From Natronospira sp. (GTDB lineage Bacteria; Pseudomonadota; Gammaproteobacteria; Natronospirales; Natronospiraceae), in the NCBI GenBank assembly GCA_003558125.1, contig PWMQ01000073.1, positions 1 through 64,000 of the forward strand: a stretch of 64,000 nucleotides of DNA. Direction: 5' to 3'. A program made the position numbers and the translations under genes. Shown here piece by piece: positions 48,923 through 59,607 of the stretch. The notes beneath the pieces were generated by a model that saw nothing but the letters and a program-made list of their open reading frames with translations, did no database searches and was not told the DNA's origin. The first letter of the stretch is position 1. Every line of letters begins with the position of its first letter.

Positions 48923-50038
48923 ATGGGCGAGACAGCAGGCAGAATCACAGGCTGGTTGGACTTCCTGGTCCGCTCGGTAGTACTGGGCCTGGCCGCCGCC
49001 TTCGTGGTCGTGTTCTTTCGCCCCGAACTGTTGGAGCGCAACGGCCAGGTGGACAGTTTCGCCGATGCGGTGGAGCAATCCGCCCCCTCCGTGGTGAACG
49101 TCCACACCGCCCGCCGATTGGACGACATCGACCCCGAGTTCATACCGGATTATTGGCGCCGCTACTTCGACGACCGCCCCGGCGAGCATCGGGACCGGGT
49201 GGAGAGCAGTCTTGGCTCGGGTGTGATCGTTTCCCCGGACGGCCATATTCTGACCAGCAATCACATTATTGAGGATGCCGAGGAGATCCGCGTTGCCCTG
49301 CATGACGGCCGGATTGAGGCCGCCGAGGTGGTGGGCACCGACCCGGAAACCGACTTGGCCCTGCTGCGGATCGAGGCAGCGGATCTTCCCGTCATCCGCT
49401 TTGGTCGCTCCGACCGGCTGCGGGTGGGTGACATCGCTCTCGCCATCGGCAATCCGGTGGGGCTGGGACAGGCCGTGACCCAGGGCATCATCAGCGCCAC
49501 CGGTCGCAGTCAGCTGGGTATCACCACCTTCGAAAACTTCATCCAGACCGACGCGGCCATCAACTTCGGCAATTCCGGGGGCGCGCTTGTGGACACCCGG
49601 GGCCGTCTGGTGGGCATCAACACCGCCATGCTCTCCTCCGAAAACGGGGGCTCGGGGGTGGGTTTCGCCATTCCGGTCAGCCTGGCCCAGGGAGTGATGA
49701 ACCAGCTGATCGAGCACGGTCGCGTGATCCGCGGCTACCTTGGCATCGCCCCCCAGAGCCTGACCCTGGAGCTGGCCGAATCCTTCGGACTGGACGAGCT
49801 GGTGGGCGTGGTTGTCACCAATGTCCAGCGGGGCAGCCCGGCCCACGAGGCCGGCATCATCCCCGGGGATGTGGTCACCCACATCAACGGCAATGAGGTG
49901 ACGGACTATTACGACGCCCTCAACAAAGTTGCCAGCCTGCAACCGGGTGACAGCGCCGAGATTCGGGTGATCCGCGACGAGGAAGTCCGATATTTTTCCG
50001 CCGTCATTGCCGAGCGGCAGGTACCGGGGCAGAACTAA
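48923..50038 (+). CDS. degS: Periplasmic serine endoprotease DegS (HtrA family)
   Basis: The 371-residue protein has a single N-terminal membrane anchor (about 14-35), a trypsin-like protease domain with the triad H114, D144 and S218 (NSGGAL), and one C-terminal PDZ domain (about 270-365). One PDZ and a membrane anchor indicate DegS/AlgW, which senses misfolded outer-membrane proteins and cuts anti-sigma factor RseA, rather than the two-PDZ DegP. The upstream TTG at 48893 gives no better signals. It converges with hisC. Confidence 0.92.
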   Translation: MGETAGRITGWLDFLVRSVVLGLAAAFVVVFFRPELLERNGQVDSFADAVEQSAPSVVNVHTARRLDDIDPEFIPDYWRRYFDDRPGEHRDRVESSLGSGVIVSPDGHILTSNHIIEDAEEIRVALHDGRIEAAEVVGTDPETDLALLRIEAADLPVIRFGRSDRLRVGDIALAIGNPVGLGQAVTQGIISATGRSQLGITTFENFIQTDAAINFGNSGGALVDTRGRLVGINTAMLSSENGGSGVGFAIPVSLAQGVMNQLIEHGRVIRGYLGIAPQSLTLELAESFGLDELVGVVVTNVQRGSPAHEAGIIPGDVVTHINGNEVTDYYDALNKVASLQPGDSAEIRVIRDEEVRYFSAVIAERQVPGQN

Positions 50039-50058
50039 GGAACCTCTGAGGCCGGATG

Positions 50059-51141
50059 CTAGCGAATGGCTGCTGCCAGGGCCTCGAATAGGATCTCATT
50101 GTCGGCAGGCGAACCCACGGTCAAGCGTAGACAGCCGCTCAATGCCGGGTGAGCGCCGTCGAGACATTTCACCAGCACGCCAGCGGCCTTCATGCGAGCA
50201 TGAACCGTCGGGGCATCGGCTACCCGCAGCAACAGGAAGTTGGCCTCACTGGGCCAGACATGCACGCCGTCCAGGCCTTGCAGGCGCTGATACAGCCTGG
50301 CCCTTTCCTCTCGCACCAACTCGGCTTGAGAGCGCCACCAATCCCCATTCTCCAGGGCAAACCGGGCGGCTGCCTGGGTCAGGACGTTGATATTGTAGGG
50401 CATCCTCAGCCGTTCCAGGGCATCGATCCAGGCCGGATCGGCGACCAGCCAACCCAGACGCAAACCGGCCATGCCGGCCTTGGAAAGGGTCCGCATCACC
50501 GCCAGATTGGCGGGACGACCGGCGCGGTCGAGACAGTGGATATCGGTGTGGGGGAAATAGGCCTCATCCACCACCACCAGACCGGGGGCGGCGTCGGCAA
50601 TCGCCTGGAGCTGATCCGGGGAAAATGCATTGCCGGTGGGGTTGTTGGGGTTGGCAATGAAGATCAAGGCAGGGCGAAGCCGCTCCATTTCCGCAAGGGC
50701 CCGATCCAGGTCCAGACTGAAATCTTGTTCGTCCAGCGGCAGCGCATGATAGTCCATGCCCGCGTTACGGGCAGCGACCTTGTAGATGGCGAAGCCGGGT
50801 TCCGGTGTCATCAGGCCGGCCCCGCGCCGGGCCAGCGCCAGGGTCAGCATCTGAATGATTTCGTCGGAGCCATTGCCCAGCAACAGGCCAAGCCTGTCAT
50901 CGATGGCGAATTGTTCACGCAGGGCGGCTTTGAGGGCACTGGCCTGGCTGTCGGGATAGCGATGCCAGTCCAGCCCGGCGACCCGCGCCTGCCAGTCTGC
51001 CTCGAGCGCTGCCGGCAGGCCCGCCGGCGCCTCCATGGCATCGAGCTTGAGCAATCCACGGGCATCGGCAACCTGATAGGGACTGCCCGCGAGGATTTCG
51101 GGCCGAACCAGGTCCTGCACCCGAACCCCTTGCCCGCTCAC
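50059..51141 (-). CDS. hisC: Histidinol-phosphate aminotransferase
   Basis: The 360-residue fold-type I PLP enzyme converts imidazole acetol phosphate to histidinol phosphate. The PLP lysine lies in [15 protein letters not shown], and NPNNPTGN and DEAYFPH motifs are present. The start is GTG overlapping the hisD stop (GTGA), a coupled arrangement. It is the last gene of hisGDC. Confidence 0.94.
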   Translation of the reverse strand: MSGQGVRVQDLVRPEILAGSPYQVADARGLLKLDAMEAPAGLPAALEADWQARVAGLDWHRYPDSQASALKAALREQFAIDDRLGLLLGNGSDEIIQMLTLALARRGAGLMTPEPGFAIYKVAARNAGMDYHALPLDEQDFSLDLDRALAEMERLRPALIFIANPNNPTGNAFSPDQLQAIADAAPGLVVVDEAYFPHTDIHCLDRAGRPANLAVMRTLSKAGMAGLRLGWLVADPAWIDALERLRMPYNINVLTQAAARFALENGDWWRSQAELVREERARLYQRLQGLDGVHVWPSEANFLLLRVADAPTVHARMKAAGVLVKCLDGAHPALSGCLRLTVGSPADNEILFEALAAAIR

Positions 51142-52448
51142 CCCTGCTCCCCTCCGCCACGCAGGGCGGCAGAACGGGCATGAGCAGCCAGACCTTCAAT
51201 CTCTGCCATCTTTTCGGAGGCCGATACCAACGCCCGACCGCCGTGAGCGGAGCAATGAATCACGCTGCTGCGCTTTTGAAAGTCCTGCACCCCGAGGGGC
51301 GAGGAAAAACGTGCGGTACCCGCGGTGGGCAGAACATGGTTGGGGCCGGCGCAGTAATCGCCAAAGGCCTCGGGGCTGTGATGCCCCATGAAGATGGCAC
51401 CCGCATGGCGGATCAAGGGCAACACCGCCTCGGGATCGGCAAAGGCCAACTCCAGGTGCTCCGGGGCAATACGATTGATGATGGCGGCACCATCAGCCAG
51501 GTCCCGGGACTGAATCAGGCCACCCCGCTCCGCCAGCGAAGCGCGGATGATATCGGCTCTCGGCTGGCCATCAAGATGGGCCTCAATGGCCTTCTCAACC
51601 CGATCCAGGTAATCCGGGTCTGAACAGACCAGCAGCGACTGGGCCATCTCATCGTGCTCAGCCTGTGCAAAGAGGTCCATGGCCGCCCACTCCGGATCCA
51701 GGCTGCCGTCAGTGAGCACCGCCACCTCCGAAGGGCCGGCAATGCTGTCGATCCCCACTTGACCGAAGACCTGACGCTTGGCGGAAGCTACATAGGCATT
51801 ACCCGGCCCCACGATCTTGTCCACTGGCGGCACGGTGTCGGTGCCATAGGCCAGGGCCGCAACCGCCTGAGCGCCGCCAAGGGTGAACACCCGGTCGGCG
51901 CCGGCCAGGGCCGCGGCCGCCAGCACCATATCGCTCACCACCCCGCCAGGGGCCGGCACCACCATGATGATTTCGCCCACGCCGGCCACCCTGGCCGGGA
52001 CCACATTCATCAGCACCGAGGAGGGATAGGCCGCACGGCCACCGGGTACGTAGACACCCACCCGATCCAGGGGCGTGACTCGCTGGCCCAGACGATTGCC
52101 GTAGTCGTCCTCGTAGTGCCAGTCTCCTTCCCTTTGGCGTTCGGCATACTCACGAATGCGCTGAGCCGAGAACTCCAGAGCCTGGCGCGCCTCCCCGTCC
52201 AGGGCCTCCAGGGCCCCGTGCAAGCGGGTGGCGGGAACCTCAAGCTCGGCCACCTCACCGCAGCGAATCTGATCCAGCTCTCGGGTGTAATCCAATAGCG
52301 CTGCATCACCCCTTGCGCGGACCTGGGCGATAATCTCGGCTACCCGCGCATCGATGTCGCGGGATTGTTCATCGCCCCGGTCAAGCAAGGCCGACAGTCT
52401 CTGCTCGAAATCGGCCTGATCGCTGGCCAGTCGATTGATCAGGCTCAT
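51138..52448 (-). CDS. hisD: Histidinol dehydrogenase
   Basis: The 436-residue zinc enzyme oxidises histidinol to histidine in two NAD-dependent steps. Conserved regions include [44 protein letters not shown] and the zinc-binding [11 protein letters not shown]. Length is canonical. It overlaps hisG and hisC by 4 nt each. Confidence 0.96.
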   Translation of the reverse strand: MSLINRLASDQADFEQRLSALLDRGDEQSRDIDARVAEIIAQVRARGDAALLDYTRELDQIRCGEVAELEVPATRLHGALEALDGEARQALEFSAQRIREYAERQREGDWHYEDDYGNRLGQRVTPLDRVGVYVPGGRAAYPSSVLMNVVPARVAGVGEIIMVVPAPGGVVSDMVLAAAALAGADRVFTLGGAQAVAALAYGTDTVPPVDKIVGPGNAYVASAKRQVFGQVGIDSIAGPSEVAVLTDGSLDPEWAAMDLFAQAEHDEMAQSLLVCSDPDYLDRVEKAIEAHLDGQPRADIIRASLAERGGLIQSRDLADGAAIINRIAPEHLELAFADPEAVLPLIRHAGAIFMGHHSPEAFGDYCAGPNHVLPTAGTARFSSPLGVQDFQKRSSVIHCSAHGGRALVSASEKMAEIEGLAAHARSAALRGGGEQG

Positions 52449-53101
52449 GCCCCAACCCTCCCCTTGCGGCCTTCGGCAACTCGGGCGGCAATGGCATCCA
52501 CGATGCCCCTGATCTGGGAGTGGCGGGTCTTCATGGCGGCCTTGTTGACCACCAGCCGGGCACTGATATCAGCCACGGTTTCCACGGCTTCCAGGCCATT
52601 GGCCCGCAGGGTGTTGCCGGTGTCGACCAGATCCACGATCTCATCGGCCAAGCCCACCAGGGGGGCAAGCTCCACCGAACCGTAAAGTTTGATCAACTCC
52701 ACCTGCAGACCAAGACGGGCGTAATGACGGCGGGCCGAAGCAATGAACTTGGTTGCCACGCGCAGTCGCCGCCGTGGGCGCTCACTGCCCGCGGGGCGAG
52801 CGACCATCAATCGGCAATGGGCCAGGTCCAGATCCAGGGGTTCATAGAGCCCCACACCATCGTGCTCCAGCAGAACATCCTTGCCGACGATGCCCAGGTG
52901 GGCAGCCCCGTGTTCCACATAGGTCGGCACATCACTGGTGCGCACCTGGAGGATGCGAATGTCGTCCCGGGACGTGGACAGGATCAAGCGGCGGCTGGCC
53001 TTGGGATCCTCGGCCAGCTCAATGCCCGCTGCCTCCAGAAGAGGCAGTGTGTCTTCCAGCACCCGCCCCTTGGACACGGCAATGGTGAGTTGATTGCTCA
53101 T
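52445..53101 (-). CDS. hisG: ATP phosphoribosyltransferase, short form
   Basis: The 218-residue enzyme catalyses the first step of histidine synthesis. It has only the catalytic domains (N-terminal [19 protein letters not shown]-terminal [14 protein letters not shown]) and lacks the ACT-like regulatory domain of the long E. coli type. Short HisG works with the regulatory subunit HisZ, which is not in this window and must be encoded elsewhere. It heads hisGDC. Confidence 0.95.
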   Translation of the reverse strand: MSNQLTIAVSKGRVLEDTLPLLEAAGIELAEDPKASRRLILSTSRDDIRILQVRTSDVPTYVEHGAAHLGIVGKDVLLEHDGVGLYEPLDLDLAHCRLMVARPAGSERPRRRLRVATKFIASARRHYARLGLQVELIKLYGSVELAPLVGLADEIVDLVDTGNTLRANGLEAVETVADISARLVVNKAAMKTRHSQIRGIVDAIAARVAEGRKGRVGA

Positions 53102-53163
53102 GATCAGTTCTTCTTGCCAGAGCTAATGGTTAATGGATCAGCCTCGGGGGCTGTAAGCGAGGG

Positions 53164-53298
53164 CTAGGAGCTTCGAGCGGCGAACAACGAGCCCGCCATC
53201 GGCTCTGCAGCGGCTGAATCATGGCCAAGGTGCCAGGCCAAGGTGCCAGGCCAAGGCGCGGCCAGCTCGCCGCTCGTAGCTCGTAGCTCGTAGCTGTC
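53164..53298. repeat. Repeat element C: second type with inverted heptad-like ends
   Basis: The murA-hisG gap holds a terminal inverted repeat of about 18 bp (53164-53181 against 53269-53286, 16 matches). It continues on the right as five 7-bp units (AGCTCGT or close variants, 53264-53298) and on the left as degenerate heptads (GAGCTTC, GAGCGGC, GAACAAC, GAGCCCG). The interior has a 13-bp tandem repeat (GGCCAAGGTGCCA, slightly over two copies, from about 53223). The right end lies 2 nt from the murA stop codon. No coding potential was recognised. Confidence 0.75.
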
Positions 53299-53300
53299 CT

Positions 53301-54632
<1,332 letters not shown>

Positions 54633-54866
54633 TCAGCGCCCGGCTTCTTCCGGCGTCAGTGTCTGCATGGACAGCGCATGGATCTCGCGCCCCATCTTTT
54701 CTCCCAGGGTGCGATAAACCATCTGGTGTCGCTGAATGGTGCGCTTGCCTTCGAAAGCCGGAGAAATGATGACCGCCTCAAAGTGGGTGTGGTCTTCACC
54801 CCGAACTTCCACCTGGGCCTCGGGCATGCCGGCCTCGATCAGGGACTTCACCATCTGGGGATCCAT
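54633..54866 (-). CDS. ibaG: BolA-family protein IbaG
   Basis: The 77-residue protein has the BolA/IbaG fold with the conserved FEAVIISPAFEGKRTIQRHQMVY region, including the histidine of the Fe-S ligand site. IbaG works with monothiol glutaredoxins in iron-sulfur trafficking and acid response. The start MDPQMVKSL has a GAGGAG ribosome site; the longer frame is rejected. It is divergent from yrbG, and the mla genes usual at this spot are missing. Confidence 0.9.
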   Translation of the reverse strand: MDPQMVKSLIEAGMPEAQVEVRGEDHTHFEAVIISPAFEGKRTIQRHQMVYRTLGEKMGREIHALSMQTLTPEEAGR

Positions 54867-55108
54867 AGGCTCCTCAACAGCTATTGCGGGCAAAAATGCG
54901 AACCACCGCCACAGCGGCGGCGCGCAAGGACACTCTCAAACCCGATCAATCAATCGCCGTCTTTGGCAGGCGCAAATGAATGGATCAGGGGTGCACAATG
55001 ATAAAGGAAGCCGCCGGCAATTCCTACGCGAAGCGCCAGAGCGCTATGCCTCTGGCTGGCTTGAAAGGCAGAATGGGCCGGTGGAAGTCGTAACAGGGAG
55101 ATCCGGAT

Positions 55109-56080
55109 TTGAGCGCAGTGCTTCAAACGGCAACCATCCTGCTCGGCATCGGGATAACGATCTGGGCCGCTGACCGCTTTGTGGACGGCGCGGCGCAGAC
55201 CGCCCGGGCCCTGGGCGTTCCCGCCCTGGTGGTGGGCCTGACAGTCATGGCCCTGGGCACCTCAGGCCCTGAAATCGCCGCCTCCATCCTGGCCGCCGCA
55301 CAGGGTTACCCGGCCCTCGCCATTGGCAATGCCCTGGGATCGAACATTGCCAACATCGGCCTGATCATCGGTCTCACCGCCATGATCGTGCCGCTCAAGC
55401 TGGCCTCCGCCTCCCTGCGCCGAGAGCTGCCCCTGCTGGTCCTGGTCAAGCTGGTGACCATTCTGCTTATCGCCAACGGGGAGCTGGGCCGGGCCGAGGG
55501 CCTGGCAATGTTGGTGATGCTGGTGCTGGCCCTGCTGTGGATCATTCGAATCGCACTCACCCCCGGCCGGGATGATCCCTTGCTGGCCGAACTCAATAGC
55601 GAGCTACCTGCTGAAACCCGAATGGCCCCCGCCCTGTTCAATCTGTTCCTGGGGTTGTTGCTGTTGCTGGGCGCTGCCCAGTTGCTGGTCTGGGGTGCCG
55701 TCGGTCTGGCCGGCAGCCTGGGTGTCAGCGACCTGGTAATCGGCCTGAGTATCGTCGCCATCGGCACGAGTCTGCCTGAACTGGCCACCTGCATCGCCGC
55801 CGTGCTCAAACGCCAGCACGATATCGCCGTGGGCAATGTCATTGGCTCCAATCTCTTCAATCTGCTGGCGGTACTGCCGCTACCGGCCCTGATCGCCCCC
55901 GGTCCATTACCAAGCGGGATTCTGGGCCGTGATTTTCCCGTGATGCTGGGGCTGACTCTGTTGTTGATTATCCTCGCACGGGGCTTTACCCGCCATGGCA
56001 GCATCAGCCGGGGCCAGGGCCTGCTGCTGTTCGCACTCTTTATCGCCTACCAGCTCGGGATCTTCATCGCCTGGAACTGA
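55109..56080 (+). CDS. yrbG: Calcium/sodium antiporter YrbG (CaCA family)
   Basis: The 323-residue membrane protein has about ten helices in two homologous halves. Each half carries the alpha-repeat motif: ALGTSGPEIAASI with GNALGSNIANIGL, and AIGTSLPELATCI with GNVIGSNLFNLLA. The first repeat has GTSGPE where many have GTSLPE. It probably exchanges Na+ or H+ for Ca2+. The start is TTG, supported by AGGGAGA upstream. It begins the yrbG-kdsD-kdsC-lptCAB run. Confidence 0.92.
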   Translation: MSAVLQTATILLGIGITIWAADRFVDGAAQTARALGVPALVVGLTVMALGTSGPEIAASILAAAQGYPALAIGNALGSNIANIGLIIGLTAMIVPLKLASASLRRELPLLVLVKLVTILLIANGELGRAEGLAMLVMLVLALLWIIRIALTPGRDDPLLAELNSELPAETRMAPALFNLFLGLLLLLGAAQLLVWGAVGLAGSLGVSDLVIGLSIVAIGTSLPELATCIAAVLKRQHDIAVGNVIGSNLFNLLAVLPLPALIAPGPLPSGILGRDFPVMLGLTLLLIILARGFTRHGSISRGQGLLLFALFIAYQLGIFIAWN

Positions 56081-56163
56081 GCGCGGCCCTGACTTCGGCC
56101 ACGGGCGGCTACTATGAGATAATCGTGCCACTTGATTCATTGAAGCAGAGCAGGATTCAGTCA

Positions 56164-57165
56164 ATGGCCAGCCAGTCCTCCGGAAAACCCATCGCCGATG
56201 CCGACCGTGCCCTGGCACTGGCCCGTGAGGTCCTGCACCTGGAAGCCGATTGCGTCCGTGACCTGGCCGGACGTCTGGGCGAGGATTTCTCGCGTGCCTG
56301 GCAGATCTGTCTGGACTGCCGGGGACGGGTGATTGTCACGGGCATGGGCAAGTCCGGACACGTGGCAGGCAAGATAGCCGCCACCCTGGCCAGCACCGGC
56401 ACCCCGGCCTTTTTCGTCCATCCGGGCGAGGCCAGTCACGGGGATCTGGGCATGATTACCGGCGACGATGCCGTGCTTGCCCTGTCCAACTCCGGCGAGA
56501 CCAGCGAGGTTCTCACCATCCTGCCCCTGATCAAGCGCCTGGGCGTTCCGCTGATCAGCATGACCGGTCGCCCCGAGTCCACCCTGGCCCGGGCCGCCTC
56601 GGTCAACCTGGATGTCACGGTGCAAAGAGAGGCCTGCCCTCTCAACCTTGCGCCCACCTCCAGCACCACCGCCTCCCTGGCCATGGGCGATGCCCTGGCG
56701 GTTGCCCTGCTGGAGAGCCGCGGTTTCACGCAGGAGGATTTCGCCCGCTCCCACCCCGGTGGCAGCCTGGGACGACGGTTGCTCCTGCGCCTGGAAGACC
56801 TGATGCACAAGGGAGAGCGAGTCCCGGCAGTGGCCGCTGAGACCCCCTTCCGTGACGCCCTGCTGGAAATGACCCAAAAGGGCCTGGGCATGACCGCCGT
56901 GGTCAATGAGAAACGCCAGGTGGTCGGCATCTTCACTGACGGTGACCTGCGTCGGAGTCTGGACCGGCAATTGGACGTGCACCGCACCACCATCGGCCAG
57001 GTGATGACGCCGAGGCCCCGTACGGCACCGCCGGAAATGCTGGCCGGCGAGGCCCTGAAGATGATGGAGACCCATCGGATCAACCAGGTCCTGGTGACCG
57101 ACGCAGAGGGCTGCCTTGTCGGCGCACTCAACATGCATGACATGCTGCGGGCAGGAGTGGTCTGA
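56164..57165 (+). CDS. kdsD: Arabinose-5-phosphate isomerase KdsD
   Basis: The 333-residue protein has an N-terminal SIS isomerase domain (about 40-180; GMGKSGHVAGKIAATLASTG and SNSGETSEVL) and a C-terminal pair of CBS domains (about 210-333). It makes arabinose 5-phosphate, the first precursor of Kdo for LPS. The upstream frame adds 13 residues without merit. The stop overlaps the kdsC start by one base (TGATG). Confidence 0.96.
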   Translation: MASQSSGKPIADADRALALAREVLHLEADCVRDLAGRLGEDFSRAWQICLDCRGRVIVTGMGKSGHVAGKIAATLASTGTPAFFVHPGEASHGDLGMITGDDAVLALSNSGETSEVLTILPLIKRLGVPLISMTGRPESTLARAASVNLDVTVQREACPLNLAPTSSTTASLAMGDALAVALLESRGFTQEDFARSHPGGSLGRRLLLRLEDLMHKGERVPAVAAETPFRDALLEMTQKGLGMTAVVNEKRQVVGIFTDGDLRRSLDRQLDVHRTTIGQVMTPRPRTAPPEMLAGEALKMMETHRINQVLVTDAEGCLVGALNMHDMLRAGVV

Positions 57166-57686
57166 TGACGGGGCAATCAGCCGAGGCCCGCGCGGCACAA
57201 ATACGCCTGGCGGTCTTTGATGTCGATGGCGTGCTCACCGACGGCCGTCTCTATCTGGGACCCGATGGCTTCGAGATGAAAGTTTTCCATACCCGGGACG
57301 GACACGGTCTCAAGGCCCTGCGGCGTCAGGACATTGAGGTCGCGATCATCTCGGGGCGGGCATCCCAGGCGGTGGAGTCACGCATGGCCCAGCTGGGCAT
57401 CGAGCATGTCTTTCTGGGCGTGGATGACAAGTTGCCCTGCTTCGAGAAACTGCGACAGAGACTGTCTGTACCCAGGGAACATTGCGCTTTCATGGGCGAT
57501 GATGTGGTGGATTTGCCGGTGATGCGTGAAGTGGGCCTGGCCGCCGCTCCGGCCGATGCCCATCCTGACGTGGCCCGCATGGCCCATTGGCAGAGTCACC
57601 GCCCGGGTGGCTTTGGCGCGGCACGCGAATGTTGTGATCTGCTGCTGGCGGCCCGGGGCATCGACACCGCCTACGCGGGGAACTGA
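57165..57686 (+). CDS. kdsC: Kdo-8-phosphate phosphatase KdsC
   Basis: The 173-residue HAD-family enzyme has the nucleophile motif DVDGVLTDG (D19 and D21) and the MGDDVVDLPVM motif, with no cap domain, as in tetrameric KdsC. It removes phosphate from Kdo 8-phosphate. Translation is coupled at both ends by one-base overlaps with kdsD and lptC. Confidence 0.95.
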   Translation: MTGQSAEARAAQIRLAVFDVDGVLTDGRLYLGPDGFEMKVFHTRDGHGLKALRRQDIEVAIISGRASQAVESRMAQLGIEHVFLGVDDKLPCFEKLRQRLSVPREHCAFMGDDVVDLPVMREVGLAAAPADAHPDVARMAHWQSHRPGGFGAARECCDLLLAARGIDTAYAGN

Positions 57687-58252
57687 TGGCTCGCTGGGCG
57701 CTTGGACTTCTGCTGGCGATTGGCTTGATCCTCAGCCTTTGGCTGATGGGGGACCGGGAGGCACCCTCCCTGCCGCAACCCGAACCACCGCCTGAGGCGG
57801 CGGTGCACCCGGACTACTGGATCAGCGGGGCGCAAATCCAGCGGTATGATGCCGATGGCCAGCCCCTGGCCCGGCTCAATGCCGAAGAATTGGCCAATTA
57901 CCCGGATGATCAGCGCAGCGAATTGCGCCAGGTTCAAATCCATCGTGAGCCGGTGGCGGGCCTGAGCTGGGATATCCGTGCCGATCATGGCATGGTTTCC
58001 GGCGACAGTGACCATGTACATCTCTACGGCGATGTGCGCATCGAACGGCATCGGCAGACCCGGCTGACCGCCAGTCTGTTCAGCGACAGCCTGGATTATT
58101 TCCCGGAGCAGGAGCTGCTCCTGACTGATGAGCCGGTACGGATGGAACAGGGCCCAAGCCAGACCACGGGCCGGGGCATGCGTGCCGAGCTCGACAAGGA
58201 CCGTATCAAAATCTTATCGGAGGTAAGGACCCGACATGTTCCCCGTGACTAG
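57686..58252 (+). CDS. lptC: LPS export periplasmic anchor LptC
   Basis: The 188-residue bitopic protein has an N-terminal membrane helix (about 5-22) and a periplasmic beta-jellyroll domain. It links the LptB2FG transporter to the LptA bridge. The family is weakly conserved; identification rests on topology, the beta-rich middle and its place between kdsC and lptA. It overlaps lptA by 17 nt. Confidence 0.9.
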   Translation: MARWALGLLLAIGLILSLWLMGDREAPSLPQPEPPPEAAVHPDYWISGAQIQRYDADGQPLARLNAEELANYPDDQRSELRQVQIHREPVAGLSWDIRADHGMVSGDSDHVHLYGDVRIERHRQTRLTASLFSDSLDYFPEQELLLTDEPVRMEQGPSQTTGRGMRAELDKDRIKILSEVRTRHVPRD

Positions 58253-58763
58253 GTCTGGAAACGGCCCCCTGCTCTTCTGGCTACTGCTCTTGCTGCTGAC
58301 CCCCGCTGCCGTGAACGCGGACAGCGAAGAGCTGGAAATCGATGCCGATCACTGGGAAGTGGACGGTCGTGAAGGCATTTCCATCTACGAAGGCAACGTG
58401 GTCATTCGTCACAAGGAACTGCTCATTCAGGCGGACCGGGCTGTGTTCACCGAACGGGAACCGGGCGTTTTCGAGAAGGCGGAGATGACCGGGTCCCCGG
58501 TGACCCTGGTGATTACCCCAGAGGACGGCCCCCGGACCGAAGGCGAGGCAGAGTTCATGCGCTATCGCTTTGAGGACGAGGTGCTGCTGATGGAAGGGAC
58601 TGCCCGCCTCAAGCGACCACGCCAGACCTTGAGCGCCGAAAGCATCGAATACACCATCCCCGGCGAACGCATCCGGGCGCAGCGTGGCGAGGATGACGAA
58701 GGCCGGGTTCGGACCCGTTTCGAACGGGGCGAAGACAGTGAGCAACAGGGAGGGGGGGCATGA
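58236..58763 (+). CDS. lptA: LPS transport periplasmic bridge protein LptA
   Basis: The 175-residue secreted protein has a signal peptide (about 1-28, ending AVNADS) and an OstA-like beta-jellyroll (from [23 protein letters not shown]). LptA oligomers carry LPS across the periplasm between LptC and LptD. A charged tail follows. It overlaps lptB by 4 nt. Confidence 0.93.
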   Translation: MFPVTRSGNGPLLFWLLLLLLTPAAVNADSEELEIDADHWEVDGREGISIYEGNVVIRHKELLIQADRAVFTEREPGVFEKAEMTGSPVTLVITPEDGPRTEGEAEFMRYRFEDEVLLMEGTARLKRPRQTLSAESIEYTIPGERIRAQRGEDDEGRVRTRFERGEDSEQQGGGA

Positions 58764-59488
58764 GCAAGCAGCTCGACGCTCGCGGTCTGGCCAAGCAGTA
58801 CGGGAAAGTGCGCGCGGTTCGGGACGTGAGCATGCGAGTCGAGCCGGGCGAAATCGTCGGACTGCTGGGTCCGAATGGGGCCGGCAAGACCACCTCCTTC
58901 TACATGATCGTCGGCCTGGTCCAGCCGGATGCCGGCCATATCGAACTCAATGGACGAGACATTACCCATTTGCCGGTCCATGCCCGTGCCCAGGCCGGCC
59001 TGGGCTACCTGCCCCAGGAAGCCTCGGTCTTTCGCAAGCTGAGTGTGGAGCAGAACATCCGGGCCGTACTGGAGGTGCGGCCGGAACTGAGCCGGGACGA
59101 GCGCGACAGCAAGCTCGAATCCCTGCTCGAGGAACTGAATATCGCCCATGTGCGGGAAAGCCTGGGCATGAGCCTGTCCGGTGGCGAGCGCCGACGGGTG
59201 GAGATCGCCCGGGCCCTGGCCGCCGAGCCGGCCTTCATGCTGCTGGATGAGCCCTTTGCCGGCGTCGACCCCATCTCCGTTGGCGAGATCCAAAGGATTA
59301 TCAGACACTTGCGGGACCGGGGGATTGGCGTACTGATTACCGACCACAATGTCCGTGAAACACTGGGCATCTGCGGGCGGTCCTATATCATCAGCGAGGG
59401 CGCGGTCATCGCCGAGGGTACCGCCGAGGAGGTACTTGAACACCGCCAGGTCAGAGAGGTCTATCTGGGTGAGGACTTTCGACTCTAA
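58760..59488 (+). CDS. lptB: LPS export ABC transporter ATPase LptB
   Basis: The 242-residue ABC ATPase has Walker [10 protein letters not shown] at 37-45, the signature [15 protein letters not shown] and Walker [14 protein letters not shown]. It powers LPS extraction from the inner membrane with LptF and LptG, which are not in this window. It precedes rpoN as in most gammaproteobacteria. Confidence 0.97.
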   Translation: MSKQLDARGLAKQYGKVRAVRDVSMRVEPGEIVGLLGPNGAGKTTSFYMIVGLVQPDAGHIELNGRDITHLPVHARAQAGLGYLPQEASVFRKLSVEQNIRAVLEVRPELSRDERDSKLESLLEELNIAHVRESLGMSLSGGERRRVEIARALAAEPAFMLLDEPFAGVDPISVGEIQRIIRHLRDRGIGVLITDHNVRETLGICGRSYIISEGAVIAEGTAEEVLEHRQVREVYLGEDFRL

Positions 59489-59607
59489 ACACCCCCACGA
59501 CGCTGCCAGATGGGCTATAAATAGAATGAAGAAGCAAAATCGAGGGCCATTCCGGGCCCCATTCCTGCAACGGGAGCCAACTTTGTCGGAAATCTTCTTA
59601 AAATCCG

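Noticed and set aside
53221-53300. Tandem repeats that could suggest a CRISPR array
   Set aside because: Units are 7 and 13 bp, are contiguous without spacers, and no cas gene is near.
54736-55173. Plus-strand frame between ibaG and yrbG
   Set aside because: It overlaps both neighbours, is rich in R, S and G, and matches nothing recognisable.
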